DNA of 64,000 nt from JADKAV01 sp037045455 (lineage in GTDB: Bacteria > Actinomycetota > Actinomycetes > S36-B12 > UBA10799): assembly GCA_037045455.1 (NCBI GenBank), contig JBAOIN010000007.1:1-64000 (forward strand). Direction: 5' to 3'. Shown one piece after another: positions 1 through 8,289 of the stretch. A model generated the notes under the pieces. It saw only the letters and a list, made by a program, of their open reading frames with translations. It ran no database searches and was not told the origin of the DNA. Numbering within the stretch: position 1 is the first letter of the stretch; each line of letters starts with the position of its first letter. The position numbers were made by a program, and so were the translations under genes.

Positions 1-2
1 GC

Positions 3-1034
3 GTCATGACCTGCGAGAGCAAGGTCGGTGTCTGTGCGCTGTGCTACGGCCGTTCGCTGGCCACCGGCAAGCTGGTGGACGTCGGCGAGGCTGTCGGCAT
101 CGTCGCTGCACAGTCGATCGGTGAGCCCGGCACACAGCTGACCATGCGGACCTTCCACACCGGTGGTGTCGCCGGTGAGGACATCACGCACGGTCTGCCG
201 CGTGTGACGGAGTTGTTCGAGGCCCGTACCCCCAAGGGTCTGGCCCCGATCAGCGAGGCCACCGGTACGGTCACCATCGAGGAGACCGACAAGGCCCGCA
301 AGATCACGGTCACGCCCGATGACGGGTCCGACCCGATCGAGCACGCTGTGAGCAAGAAGGTCAAGCTCGAGGTGGAAGAGGGTGAGCACGTCAAGGCGGG
401 CCGCAAGCTCACCGCCGGTGTGGCGGACCCCAAGCAGATCCTGCGGATCCAGACCCCGCGCGACGTGCAGCAGCACTTGGTCGACGAGGTCCAGAAGGTG
501 TACCGGCCGCAGGGTGTGTCGATCCACGACAAGCACATCGAGGTCATCGTCCGCCAGATGCTCAAGCGCGTCACCATCATCGAGCCCGGCAATTCGCCGT
601 TCGTGACCGGTGACGTGGTCGAGATGGCGACGTTCCGCGAGGTGAACCGGCAGGTCGTGACCGACGGCGGCACCCCCGCCTCCGGCCGGCCCGAGCTGAT
701 GGGTATCACCAAGGCCTCACTGGCGACCGAGTCGTGGCTGTCCGCGGCCTCCTTCCAGGAGACCACCCGGGTGCTCACAGAGGCTGCCATCCAGGCCAAG
801 AGCGACCCGCTGCTGGGCCTGAAGGAGAACGTCATCCTGGGCAAGCTGATCCCGGCTGGAACCGGACTCTCGCAGTACCGGAACCTGCAGGTGCAGCCCA
901 CGCAGGAGGCTCGCGACGCCGTCTACGCGCAGTACCGGGCGTACGACGACTTCTCCTACGGCCACTTCGACGACGTCACTGGCGCCAGCGTCCCGCTGGA
1001 CGACAGCTACCTCGGCGAGGGCGAGTACCGCTAA
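3..1034 (+). CDS. rpoC: DNA-directed RNA polymerase subunit beta' (C-terminal part, cut by window start)
   Basis: This is the C-terminal third of the beta' subunit, part of the catalytic core of RNA polymerase. The first visible residues contain CESKVGVCALC, the C-x6-C-x2-C part of the second beta' zinc site. It is followed by the very conserved VGIVAAQSIGEPGTQLTMRT stretch of the trigger-loop region and by GVAGEDITHGLPRVTELFEA. The reading frame is open to the left edge, so the start lies outside the window. The stop is TAA and a strong intrinsic terminator follows within 12 nt, so this is the end of the rpoBC operon. Confidence 0.98.
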   Translation, partial: VMTCESKVGVCALCYGRSLATGKLVDVGEAVGIVAAQSIGEPGTQLTMRTFHTGGVAGEDITHGLPRVTELFEARTPKGLAPISEATGTVTIEETDKARKITVTPDDGSDPIEHAVSKKVKLEVEEGEHVKAGRKLTAGVADPKQILRIQTPRDVQQHLVDEVQKVYRPQGVSIHDKHIEVIVRQMLKRVTIIEPGNSPFVTGDVVEMATFREVNRQVVTDGGTPASGRPELMGITKASLATESWLSAASFQETTRVLTEAAIQAKSDPLLGLKENVILGKLIPAGTGLSQYRNLQVQPTQEARDAVYAQYRAYDDFSYGHFDDVTGASVPLDDSYLGEGEYR

Positions 1035-1045
1035 GTCCGAAGGCG

Positions 1046-1080
1046 AAGCCCCCCGGCCGCGGCCGGGGGGCTTTGTTCGT
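1046..1080 (+). terminator. Intrinsic terminator of rpoC
   Basis: A perfect 28-nt palindrome (1046-1073, GC-rich stem of the AAGCCCCCCGG type) starts 12 nt after the rpoC stop and is followed by TGTTCGT, a weak T tract. It is a textbook factor-independent terminator. Confidence 0.92.
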
Positions 1081-1107
1081 GCGTGGGTGGTCGACCCGCC
1101 CGGGGCT

Positions 1108-1210
1108 TTGTGATTGTGCGACCAGAAACTGGTCTGTGAGTCACAACTCAGCGTCGTGCGGTCGGGGGCTATTGTGATTGTGCGACCAGAAACTGGTCTG
1201 TGAGTCACAA
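1108..1210. repeat. Direct repeat of a 39-nt palindrome between convergent rpoC and MMPL genes
   Basis: The same 39-nt sequence occurs at 1108-1146 and 1172-1210. Each copy is itself an interrupted palindrome: TTGTGA at the left end, TCACAA at the right end, and a central GACCAG-AAA-CTGGTC hairpin. The outer flanks (GGGGCTTTGTGA on the left, TCACAAAGCCC on the right) are also inverted repeats of each other, so the block can fold as two hairpins or one long one. It ends 10 nt before the stop codon of the minus-strand MMPL gene and is probably its terminator. Confidence 0.8.
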
Positions 1211-1220
1211 AGCCCGGCGG

Positions 1221-3527
1221 CTAGCTTGCGCCGACCAGCTCCGGGTCGTCGTCCACGATCTCGTCGCCAGCGCCCTCGGCCTCCATGTGCACCTCGGGCA
1301 GGAAGCCCAGCCACTTGGGCAGCCACCAGGTCGGGGGGCCGATCCAGCTCAACAGTGAGGGCACGAGCACCAGCCGGATGATGAACGCATCCACCAGCAC
1401 GGCCGTCGCGAGTCCCACCCCGAACAGCTTGATGGTGTCCTCGGGAGTCGGGACGAAGGCGATGAACACGCTGGACATGATCGCCGCGGCGATCGCCACG
1501 ACCCGGCCCGAACCGGCCAGTCCGCGGCGTACCGACAGCGCGTTGTCGCCGGTCTTGACCCACTCTTCGTGCATGCGGCTGACGAGGAAGACCTGGTAGT
1601 CCATCGACAGCCCGAACAGAATCGCGAAGACCATGATCGGCAGGAACGGCAGGATCGGGCCGGTCGAGGTCAAACCCAGCAGATCCGCGCCCCAGCCCCA
1701 CTGGAACACGGCCGTGACCACCCCGAGTGCAGCGCCGAGGCTCAGCAATGACGTCACAGCGCCGATCAAGGGCACCAACAGCGACCGGAACAGGATAGTC
1801 AGCGCTATGAACCCCAAGCCCACAACGACGGCCAGGAAGACCGGTAGCGCGTTGGAGAGCACGGTCGTGAAGTCCGTGGTCACAGCAGTGGTCCCACCCA
1901 CGTACGCCCGCATCGTCGTGCCTTGCTCGGCCTGCGGAATCGTCTCGGTCCGCAGCCGCTCCAGCAGGGCGTCGGTCGCGGGATCCTGTGGCGAGGTCTC
2001 CGGGATCACCTGGATCGCGGCGATGGTCTGGTTGGCAGTCACCGAGATCGGCACCATCGCCTCGTTCGGGATGGTGCGAGCGACGCCAGGGGTGGCCTGC
2101 AGGTCGCGGATGAGGCTGCGCAGCGAGTCTTCGTCCAAGGCGTAGGGCAGTTGCACGGCGACGAAGAACGGCCCGTTACTACCCGGGCCGAAGCCCTCGG
2201 ACGACAGGTCGTAGGCGATCCGGGCCGGGCTGCCGGCTGGTTGGCCGCTGTCGTCGGGGAAGCCGAGCCGGATGCTGAAGTAGGGAATCGCCATGATCAT
2301 CACCAGCGCGGCGGCGGCGATCGTGTAGAGCCACGGGCGTTTCTGCAGCAGCCGCCCGCAGTGGGCCCATTTCCCGCCCTCCGGGTGCCAGGTCTTGTTC
2401 TTGCGGGCCCACGGCATGCGGATGCCCAGCGCCTTGTCTCCCAGCAGGCTGAGCAGGGCGGGCAGCAGCCACACGGCCGACAGCATGACCATCAAGACGG
2501 TCAGCGAGGCGGCCAGTGCCAGGCCGTTGAAGAAGCCGATCCCCAGAACGAACAGGCCCAGCAAAGCGATCATCACCGTCGTGCCGGCGAACTGCACGGC
2601 ACGGCCGGCCGTGTTGACGGCTTCGTAGGCCGCATCCTTGGGCTGGTGACCGGCCATGACGGCTTGCCGGTAGCGGTTGACGATGAACAGCGCGTAGTCG
2701 ATGCCGACACCCAGACCGATCATGGCCGCCAATGTCGGCGCGAACGTGGCCACGTCGAAGAAGCGGGCGACGAAGTTGACCAGCGAGAGCCCAGCGCCCA
2801 GGCCGAAAACGGCGGTGACGATGGGCAGACCAGCGGCCACCAACGAGCCGAACGCCAGCAGCATGATGACGATCGCGACCACGATGCCGATGGCCTCGCT
2901 CTTCGGCGGTTCCTGGCCGGCGAACGCCAGTACCGAACCGTTGGCGCCCACGGTGACGCCGTCCTGGCCGTTGGCCGTCTCGACCTTCTCGATAATGGTC
3001 TGTGCGGTCTGAGCGGGGATCTCCGTGATCTCGGTGAAAGTGATCGTCGCGCGGGCGACCTGCTTGTTCTCGCTGATCGGGGAGGTCGCCTTCTCAGCGG
3101 CGGCGATGCCCTTGTCGATCTTGGCCTGGACCTCCGGCGGTAGCGGGAAGGGGTTCTCCTGCTTCTTCTGCGTCGGGCAGTCCGAGCCGTACTTCTCGCC
3201 GTAGGGGGAGGTGACGCAGGCGACCGCGGGCAGCTCCGCGATCTCCTTCATGACGGGTTCGATGGTCGCCTTGACCTTGGGGTCCTCGACGGTCCCGCTG
3301 TCCACGCCCCAGATGAGGGTCGCCGTCGCGCCGGTCGCCTCGCTGGCGCCGGCGGTCTCCCCGAGCAGGTTCTGCGCTACCTGCGACTCGGTACCGGGCA
3401 GATTGAAGGAGTCCTTGAGTTCCCCGCCGAAGCGTGAGCCGAGGGTGCCGATCACCAGGAACAGCAGGAAGTACGAAACGATGGCCAGTACCGGGCGGCG
3501 CACGGCCCAGCGCGCAAGGTATCCCAT
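1221..3527 (-). CDS. MMPL/RND-family transporter
   Basis: The 768-residue protein has the MmpL layout: an N-terminal membrane helix (about residues 10-30), an extracytoplasmic domain, a bundle of about five helices, then the same pattern repeated. Two Asp-Tyr pairs lie in membrane segments at about residues 277-278 (GIDYALF) and 643-644 (SMDYQVF). These match the proton-relay pairs of MmpL proteins. The ATG at 3527 is chosen because AGGAG lies just upstream; a longer reading from 3566 would have no such site. MMPL proteins export lipids or siderophores by proton motive force; the substrate here is unknown. An iron-box-like sequence upstream hints at iron control. Confidence 0.9.
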   Translation of the reverse strand: MGYLARWAVRRPVLAIVSYFLLFLVIGTLGSRFGGELKDSFNLPGTESQVAQNLLGETAGASEATGATATLIWGVDSGTVEDPKVKATIEPVMKEIAELPAVACVTSPYGEKYGSDCPTQKKQENPFPLPPEVQAKIDKGIAAAEKATSPISENKQVARATITFTEITEIPAQTAQTIIEKVETANGQDGVTVGANGSVLAFAGQEPPKSEAIGIVVAIVIMLLAFGSLVAAGLPIVTAVFGLGAGLSLVNFVARFFDVATFAPTLAAMIGLGVGIDYALFIVNRYRQAVMAGHQPKDAAYEAVNTAGRAVQFAGTTVMIALLGLFVLGIGFFNGLALAASLTVLMVMLSAVWLLPALLSLLGDKALGIRMPWARKNKTWHPEGGKWAHCGRLLQKRPWLYTIAAAALVMIMAIPYFSIRLGFPDDSGQPAGSPARIAYDLSSEGFGPGSNGPFFVAVQLPYALDEDSLRSLIRDLQATPGVARTIPNEAMVPISVTANQTIAAIQVIPETSPQDPATDALLERLRTETIPQAEQGTTMRAYVGGTTAVTTDFTTVLSNALPVFLAVVVGLGFIALTILFRSLLVPLIGAVTSLLSLGAALGVVTAVFQWGWGADLLGLTSTGPILPFLPIMVFAILFGLSMDYQVFLVSRMHEEWVKTGDNALSVRRGLAGSGRVVAIAAAIMSSVFIAFVPTPEDTIKLFGVGLATAVLVDAFIIRLVLVPSLLSWIGPPTWWLPKWLGFLPEVHMEAEGAGDEIVDDDPELVGAS

Positions 3528-3583
3528 GGAGCTCCTGTCGTGGCGGACTAGGGAACCACGGATCAAGTATCGATCAGTGCTTT

Positions 3584-3595
3584 CCTAGGCAAACC
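3584..3595 (-). promoter_or_regulatory. Candidate iron-regulator (IdeR/DtxR) box upstream of the MMPL gene
   Basis: On the minus strand this reads GGTTTGCCTAGG. Ten of these bases (GGTTTGCCTA) are identical to the sequence just upstream of the iron-type DtxR regulator gene at 7571-7580. It partly matches the DtxR/IdeR iron box (TWAGGTWAGSCTWACCTWA) and overlaps the likely promoter region of the transporter, 57 nt from its start codon. Assignment is by inspection only. Confidence 0.4.
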
Positions 3596-3667
3596 GTAGC
3601 AACGTCAGGGGGCGCTAGCCTGAGTGGCGATCACTAACCGGCTTCACGGCGGGCCGCGGGTGAAGTC

Positions 3668-3925
3668 GCAATCGGTGAGCATGCTGGGCATCGGTGAGCA
3701 TGCCGGACTCCGAAACCCCGCCCGTGGTGCTAAGGAACCACTGATTAATCATGCCCTGGCTGCAACGAGCCTGACCGAGCGATCTGCGGCCCCCCACATC
3801 ACGTGCCATAGCGCTGCTATGACACACGATGCGGGAAACCACATCTCACCCGGCCAGCCCCGTTTCGCGAAGAACAGCATTAATCAGTACTTCCCTCACG
3901 GATGCCCGGAATGCTCACCGATCGG
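3668..3925. repeat. Dispersed palindromic repeat, family A (copy 1, interrupted)
   Basis: The left arm (3668-3706) carries ATCGGTGAGC twice with a 19-nt period. The right arm (about 3895-3925) reads CGGATGCCCGGAATGCTCAC. In the other family A copies in this window the two arms are separated by about 17-35 nt. Here a 161-bp element sits in the right arm. The repeat lies immediately 3' of the minus-strand epimerase gene, where a terminator would be. Confidence 0.75.
3734..3894. mobile_element. MITE-like 161-bp insertion with terminal inverted repeats
   Basis: The ends GGAACCACTGATTAAT (3734-3749) and ATTAATCAGTACTTCC (3879-3894) are inverted repeats matching at 14 of 16 positions. Outside them lie CTAA on the left and CTCA on the right, where an uninterrupted family A repeat would have a single CTAA. 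That pattern fits insertion with a 4-bp target duplication of YTAR type, as seen with IS5-related elements. The interior has a CATAGC-GCT-GCTATG hairpin and no transposase, so the element would be non-autonomous. Confidence 0.65.
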
Positions 3926-3940
3926 CCGGGATAACCGGCT

Positions 3941-4825
3941 TCAGGCGATGTCGATGCGCCACGAAAACGTCTGGCTGGCGCCCGGCTCCAGAACCCGCCA
4001 GCCCGCGTCGATCCCGCGCTGCTGCAGGTGCACGGCATCGGTGGCGCAGGTGTACGGCTCGATGGCCACGGCATCGCGGCTGGCATTGGTGAAGACCACG
4101 TACTCGCGAAAGCCGGGGTCGCTGCTGACGGTGATCGACGAGGCCATCGAGTGCAGCCCAGCTCGCCGGGCCAGGCCGTCGGCCGGGCTGAGGCCGGTCA
4201 GGACGTCGTCGAGGTGCTGGTCGCCGATCCGCTTCGGCTTGCGGAAGTCGAGGTCCGCGGACACCGGCTGCGGCGGCCCGGTCGGAACCATGTTCGCCAA
4301 GGGCCAGAACTGTCCGGCGTCGACTTGCAGAACCCACTGGTCGAAGGGTCCCGGCACGCGCAGGTAGGGGTGGAATCCCAGGCCGAACGGAAAGTCACGG
4401 TCATCGAGGTTCTCGACCTCACACGTCGTGATCAGAGCCGCCGGTTCGACCCGGTATGTCATGCGTAATCGGCCGCGTGTCGGCCAGCCGCCCTCGACGG
4501 TGTATTCCCCGGTGACATGGCCCGGGCCGGAGTCGATGATCTGCCAGGGCGACGCCACGGCGTAACCGTGGATGCTGCAACCGGTCGCGGCCTCGTTGCG
4601 CGGCAGTTCGTAGTCGACGCCGTCCCAGGTGAACTGCGCGCCGGCGATGCGGTTGGGCCACGGAAACAGGACCGGGCTGCCGTTGTGGGTGGGCTTGCCT
4701 GACTCCGGAAAGCCCGGCTCGGCGTGCATGTAGTCGAAGCCGTCGACAATCAGGCTGTAGAGGTTGAAGCCACTCTCGGCGATGAGGGCGACGGTTGACG
4801 CTTCCCGGATTTCGATCGGGCTCAT
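3941..4825 (-). CDS. galM: Aldose 1-epimerase family protein
   Basis: The 294-residue protein resembles GalM-type mutarotases, which interconvert alpha and beta anomers of hexoses. The sequence shows PVLFPWPNRIAGAQFTWDGV, then SIHGYA with the family His, LGFHPYLRVPG with a second His, and a late EPYTC carrying the likely catalytic Glu. The ATG at 4825 is taken because it overlaps the stop of the upstream gene in an ATGA junction; an upstream extension of 51 codons is open but looks non-coding. The sugar substrate cannot be told. It is the last gene of a short minus-strand unit. Confidence 0.85.
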   Translation of the reverse strand: MSPIEIREASTVALIAESGFNLYSLIVDGFDYMHAEPGFPESGKPTHNGSPVLFPWPNRIAGAQFTWDGVDYELPRNEAATGCSIHGYAVASPWQIIDSGPGHVTGEYTVEGGWPTRGRLRMTYRVEPAALITTCEVENLDDRDFPFGLGFHPYLRVPGPFDQWVLQVDAGQFWPLANMVPTGPPQPVSADLDFRKPKRIGDQHLDDVLTGLSPADGLARRAGLHSMASSITVSSDPGFREYVVFTNASRDAVAIEPYTCATDAVHLQQRGIDAGWRVLEPGASQTFSWRIDIA

Positions 4826-5340
4826 GCGGCCACCAGAGTGGCCAACACGGCGAGGTCGGGGTCCTGCCAGGGATCCACGTCGACCGCGCTGACCAGCCGG
4901 CTGATCGTCCCGTCCGGTTCGGCCTCCACCCAGGCCGCCCGGTGTTCCAAGCCCAGGTCGGGCAGACCGGGCAACCACACGACCCCGGAAGCGGCTCCTT
5001 CGGCTTCGGGCAAGGACGCGGTGGTCTCCGACGGCGGGTGCAGGATGAACAGCGCAGGTGGTGGCGGGGCGGAAAGCGACCCGGGTTCCGCCTCCAGCAC
5101 GGGCCCGGCGCTGGCCATGGCACCGACTGCGCGCGTGGCCGCATCCTCGGGGGTGGAGTCAGTGGCGCGGAAAACGGTCGTGGTGGCCAGCAGACCCGGC
5201 ACCGCCGCGATCCGCACGGCCAGCGTGAGGACCTGTGACCACTCCAGCGTGGAGTCTGGCCAGCGGCCGTGCAGCAGGAAGCCGGCCAGGCTGAAGTCGC
5301 GCCGGTGGAAGGCGGACACCTCGACGGGTTGTCTGTCCAC
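4822..5340 (-). CDS. Hypothetical protein
   Basis: The protein has about 172 residues and no family I recognise. It has no signal peptide or membrane segment; it is rich in Ala, Pro and acidic residues, with a Pro-rich patch (SAPPPPALF) in the middle. Two GTG codons could start it. The one at 5340 has GAGGAG 9 nt upstream and is preferred; the one at 5349 lies almost on top of that site. The 4-nt overlap with the epimerase gene suggests coupled translation and a shared role, possibly in sugar metabolism, but this is only context. Confidence 0.6.
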   Translation of the reverse strand: MDRQPVEVSAFHRRDFSLAGFLLHGRWPDSTLEWSQVLTLAVRIAAVPGLLATTTVFRATDSTPEDAATRAVGAMASAGPVLEAEPGSLSAPPPPALFILHPPSETTASLPEAEGAASGVVWLPGLPDLGLEHRAAWVEAEPDGTISRLVSAVDVDPWQDPDLAVLATLVAA

Positions 5341-5466
5341 GTGGCTCACCTCCTCGTGGCTCGCAATCTAGGCCGCTGCGGGGTGCGGATGCAACGACCA
5401 AGGCGTGGGTCAGCCGATGAGGCAGCGGTCGCCGCTGGCGCGCAGCCCATCACGCCAGGCAATGCG

Positions 5467-6249
5467 TCAGCCAGCCAGGGTGGGTCCCGTCACGTCAAAG
5501 CCGCCGTCGCAGGTGAGGGTGGTGCCGGTGATGTAGTCGCCCGCGGGGGAGAACACGAACGCCACGACTGCGGCGAGTTCGTCGGCCGTCTGCAACCTGC
5601 CGGCCGGCAGCCCAGCACCTACCTGCGCGGGATCCAGGCCGTACCGCTGCCAGGCCTCGGTGTGCACGATGCCCGGCGCGATGGCGACCGCACGAATGCC
5701 GAAGCGGCCCCACTCGGCACCCCAGTTGCGGGTCAGCGACTCCACGCCCGAGCGTGCGGCCGACGAGTGCGCCATCAGCGGCATCCCTCGGTGCGGGGTC
5801 ATCGTGATCGACGCGATCTTGCCGTAGGACTGCGGGATGAAGAACCGATTGGCCACGGCGGTGGTGAGGTACCACGGCGCGTCCAGGTTGAGCCGGGTGA
5901 CCGCGCGGAAGCCCTTGTGCGTGATGTCCTGGGCCTGCGCGACAAACTGCCCGCCCGCGTTGTTCAGCAGGAAGTGGCAGCCCGGGACCTGATCGAGCAT
6001 GGCGTCCACTTGCTCGGGTTCGCGCAGGTCCGCCGTCAACCAGCTGATCCGTTCCGGGTCGCTGGCAGCCGTTTCCTGCAGCGCTTCCTCACGTCTGCCG
6101 ACGATGACGACGTCGGCGCCCAGCCGCGCGAGCAGGTGTGCGCTGGCCCGGCCGATGCCGGAACCGCCGCCGGTCACCAGCGCAGATCGCCCGGTCAGGC
6201 ATCCCGGGGCGAAGACGGACAGGGCCTGCGGTGATGTGGGAACGGTCAT
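5467..6249 (-). CDS. SDR-family oxidoreductase, 2,4-dienoyl-CoA reductase-like
   Basis: This 260-residue classical short-chain dehydrogenase has the Rossmann nucleotide site TGGGSGIG (about residues 26-33), NNAGG and the late IAPG and CDGG motifs. The usual catalytic YxxxK is absent: the position reads MAHSSAARSG, with Ser for Tyr and Arg for Lys. Loss of the Tyr, with an H-rich MPLMAH segment followed by GVESLTRN and EWGRFGIR, is reminiscent of dienoyl-CoA and peroxisomal trans-enoyl-CoA reductases, so an acyl-CoA substrate is plausible. It begins 9 nt after the NlpC/P60 gene and is probably cotranscribed with it. Confidence 0.85.
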   Translation of the reverse strand: MTVPTSPQALSVFAPGCLTGRSALVTGGGSGIGRASAHLLARLGADVVIVGRREEALQETAASDPERISWLTADLREPEQVDAMLDQVPGCHFLLNNAGGQFVAQAQDITHKGFRAVTRLNLDAPWYLTTAVANRFFIPQSYGKIASITMTPHRGMPLMAHSSAARSGVESLTRNWGAEWGRFGIRAVAIAPGIVHTEAWQRYGLDPAQVGAGLPAGRLQTADELAAVVAFVFSPAGDYITGTTLTCDGGFDVTGPTLAG

Positions 6250-6258
6250 GATCCCTTA

Positions 6259-7284
6259 CTACTGGTTGAGCACCCGGCCGTAGTACACCTGGTCCGTGTA
6301 GACCTTCTCGAGACTCACGACGCGACCGGTCCGCGGGGCGTGCCACATCATGCCGTTGCCCGCGTAGATGCCCACGTGACCGATGAAGTCGTTGGCGAAG
6401 TTGTGGAAGAACACCAGGTCGCCGGGCTTGGCCTGCTCGGCCGAGATGTGGCGGGAGTTGTTGTACTGCCAGACGGTGTAGGCGCCGCCGAGGTTCATTC
6501 CGACCTGCTCGAATACCCACTGGGTATAGGAGCTGCAGTTGAAGCCGGTCGACGGCGAGTTGCCGGTGGCCACGTAGGGAACGCCGGCCTGTGAGGCGGC
6601 GATCCGCAAGACCTCGGCAGCGGTGGCGTTGCTCGGCGCAGGCAGCGTTGTGGTGCCGACCGTCGGTGTCGTGACAGGAGCGGGCTTGGTGAAGCTGACC
6701 TTGCCGACCTTCTTCCAGGTCGCCGCGTCCACGATGCCGGAGACGGGCAGTTTCGCCGCCGTCTGCAACGCCTTGACGAAGGACTCGGTGATCGGGCCGA
6801 AGAACCCGGTCTGCGGCTGTACGTCCAGCGCCTTCTGCAGGTACAGCACGGCCGCGCCCTTGTCACCGTACTGCAGAGTGGCCGCTGCGTACGGATTGGT
6901 GGTGACTGAAGCCGTCTTCTTCTTTGTCTTCTTGTGGTGCTTCTTCTTGTGCTTCGTCGCGTGCTTCTTGGCAGCCTTCTTGGGCTGCTTGGCGGCGACG
7001 GTCTTGGACGTCAGGGAGGCCCAGGTCAGCGGGCCGACGACACCGGTTGCGGGTATCGCGTGCTGACGCTGGTAGGTCTTCACGGCCTGCAGGGTTAGGG
7101 GTCCGAAGTAGCCACTTGCAGGAGTGACGCCGAGCGCTTTCTGCACCCGGACCACGGCTGGGTTGGTCATGCCGGTGGTGAGGATGGGGTTGTCGGCGGC
7201 CATCGCGGGAACAGCGGAAACGGTAGAGACAGCCGGTGCGAGCAAAGCGCACAGGGCCACGCCGGTGATGGCGATCCGCCTCAT
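6259..7284 (-). CDS. Secreted NlpC/P60 peptidoglycan hydrolase with two peptidoglycan-binding domains
   Basis: The 341-residue protein has a signal peptide (MRRIAITGVALCALL, cleavage near AMA-AD), a PG_binding_1 domain (about 33-93), a very Lys-rich linker (about 99-125), a second PG_binding_1 domain (about 140-195) and a C-terminal NlpC/P60 domain. Cys250 (in FNCSS) and His303 (in GHVGIY) are the expected catalytic pair. Such enzymes cut stem peptides of the cell wall outside the cell. The ATG at 7284 has AGAGAGG upstream and gives the clean signal peptide; a 22-codon upstream extension does not. The basic linker probably binds anionic wall polymers. Confidence 0.92.
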   Translation of the reverse strand: MRRIAITGVALCALLAPAVSTVSAVPAMAADNPILTTGMTNPAVVRVQKALGVTPASGYFGPLTLQAVKTYQRQHAIPATGVVGPLTWASLTSKTVAAKQPKKAAKKHATKHKKKHHKKTKKKTASVTTNPYAAATLQYGDKGAAVLYLQKALDVQPQTGFFGPITESFVKALQTAAKLPVSGIVDAATWKKVGKVSFTKPAPVTTPTVGTTTLPAPSNATAAEVLRIAASQAGVPYVATGNSPSTGFNCSSYTQWVFEQVGMNLGGAYTVWQYNNSRHISAEQAKPGDLVFFHNFANDFIGHVGIYAGNGMMWHAPRTGRVVSLEKVYTDQVYYGRVLNQ

Positions 7285-7595
7285 GTGCCTCTCTTTCCTT
7301 TCGCCCATGGTTTGTGCATCGGTTGTCAAGCGACACGCCTGTAGTTTCACGTCACGGATTTGTCAATTTCACCCGCGGAGTTGTCACGCTAGCGGACCCT
7401 GCCGCGGCCTTGCCACCTCCGAACAGCCCCGAAACCGGTCCGTGACCCGGGCTGTTCGCACATGTGGGGGCCCGTGGTCGATCAATCGCAAGATGTAGGT
7501 AGGCAACCGTCCAAATGTGGCCTTCACCACATTTTCCGCCGGCCCGTTCATGAGCCGACGGTTGCGTGAAGGTTTGCCTAAGCAACAATGAATGG
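7285..7595. promoter_or_regulatory. Divergent intergenic region with nested palindromes
   Basis: This 311-nt gap separates the NlpC/P60 gene (minus) from the DtxR gene (plus). It holds a perfect 9-bp inverted repeat (7503-7511 with 7557-7565) that encloses a perfect 8-bp hairpin AAATGTGG/CCACATTT (7513-7520 with 7527-7534). On the minus strand TTGACA-N17-TACAGG is a possible promoter for the peptidase. I saw no convincing c-di-AMP riboswitch. Confidence 0.45.
7568..7586 (+). promoter_or_regulatory. Candidate iron box in front of the DtxR-type regulator
   Basis: GAAGGTTTGCCTAAGCAAC matches the DtxR/IdeR consensus TWAGGTWAGSCTWACCTWA at about 13 of 19 positions. It ends 9 nt before the GTG start codon, where binding would block transcription or initiation. 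This suggests autoregulation. Confidence 0.45.
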
Positions 7596-8289
7596 GTGAG
7601 CGGTGAACTGATCGACACCACGGAGATGTACCTGCGCACCATCTTCGAACTCGAGGAAGAGGGCGACGGTGCCGTTGCGTGCGCGCATCGCCGAACGACT
7701 AGGGCAGTCCGGCCCCACCGTGTCGCAGACGGTCAGCCGTATGGAGCGTGACGGGCTAGTGATCGTCAGCGGTGACCGGCACCTGGAGCTGACCCCGGCC
7801 GGTCGCGGCTACGCCACCTCCGTGATGCGCAAGCACCGCTTGGCCGAATGCCTGCTGGTACACGTGATCGGGCTGCCGTGGGAGGACGTGCACGCCGAGG
7901 CCTGCCGCTGGGAACACGTGATGAGCGAGGCCGTGGAGAAGCGGATCTGGGAACTGCTGGACCACCCGACTAGCTCGCCTTACGGCAACCCGATCCCTGG
8001 TTTGGCCGGGCTGGGAGCGGACAAGGACGCGGGTTTGCAGAGCCCGCCGAGCCTCGAGCGGGTCGTGCAACGCCTGGACTCCTCGCCGATGCGCGTGCTG
8101 GTGCGGCGCATCGACGAACCCTTGCAGACCGAACATGACGTCATGGCTGCCCTGCGCCGGGCGGGAGCGATCCCCGGTTCCACTGTCAAGGTGACCCGCT
8201 CGCCGGGCGGGCTGCTGATCGGGTCCGGCGGGGAATATGCGGAGATCTCGCTGGGCGTGGCCGAGCACATCGCCGTCGAACCGGTCTGA
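7596..8289 (+). CDS. ideR: Iron-dependent DtxR/IdeR-family transcriptional regulator (frameshifted)
   Basis: Two overlapping frames together give a full DtxR-family protein of about 230 residues. The first frame encodes SGELIDTTEMYLRTIFELEEEG and the second, one base later, PLRARIAERLGQSGPTVSQT (winged helix), RKHRLAECLL, EACRWEHVMSEAVE (metal-binding dimerisation domain) and SPYGNPIPG, then a C-terminal SH3-like domain. The order matches actinobacterial iron repressors (IdeR, DmdR). Removing one G near 7667 (GACGGTG to GACGTG) restores one frame. The start is the GTG at 7596. The stop overlaps the photolyase start (TGATG), so the two genes are coupled. Confidence 0.85.

Noticed and set aside
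3615..3842. Small minus-strand frame in the MITE-like region as a transposase remnant
   Set aside because: It contains MINQWFL from the inverted end itself but no DDE or other transposase motif.
7285..7595. Possible c-di-AMP (ydaO-type) riboswitch ahead of the NlpC/P60 gene
   Set aside because: Such riboswitches are common before wall hydrolase genes, but I could not align the conserved core motifs; only a promoter-like TTGACA and simple hairpins are clear.
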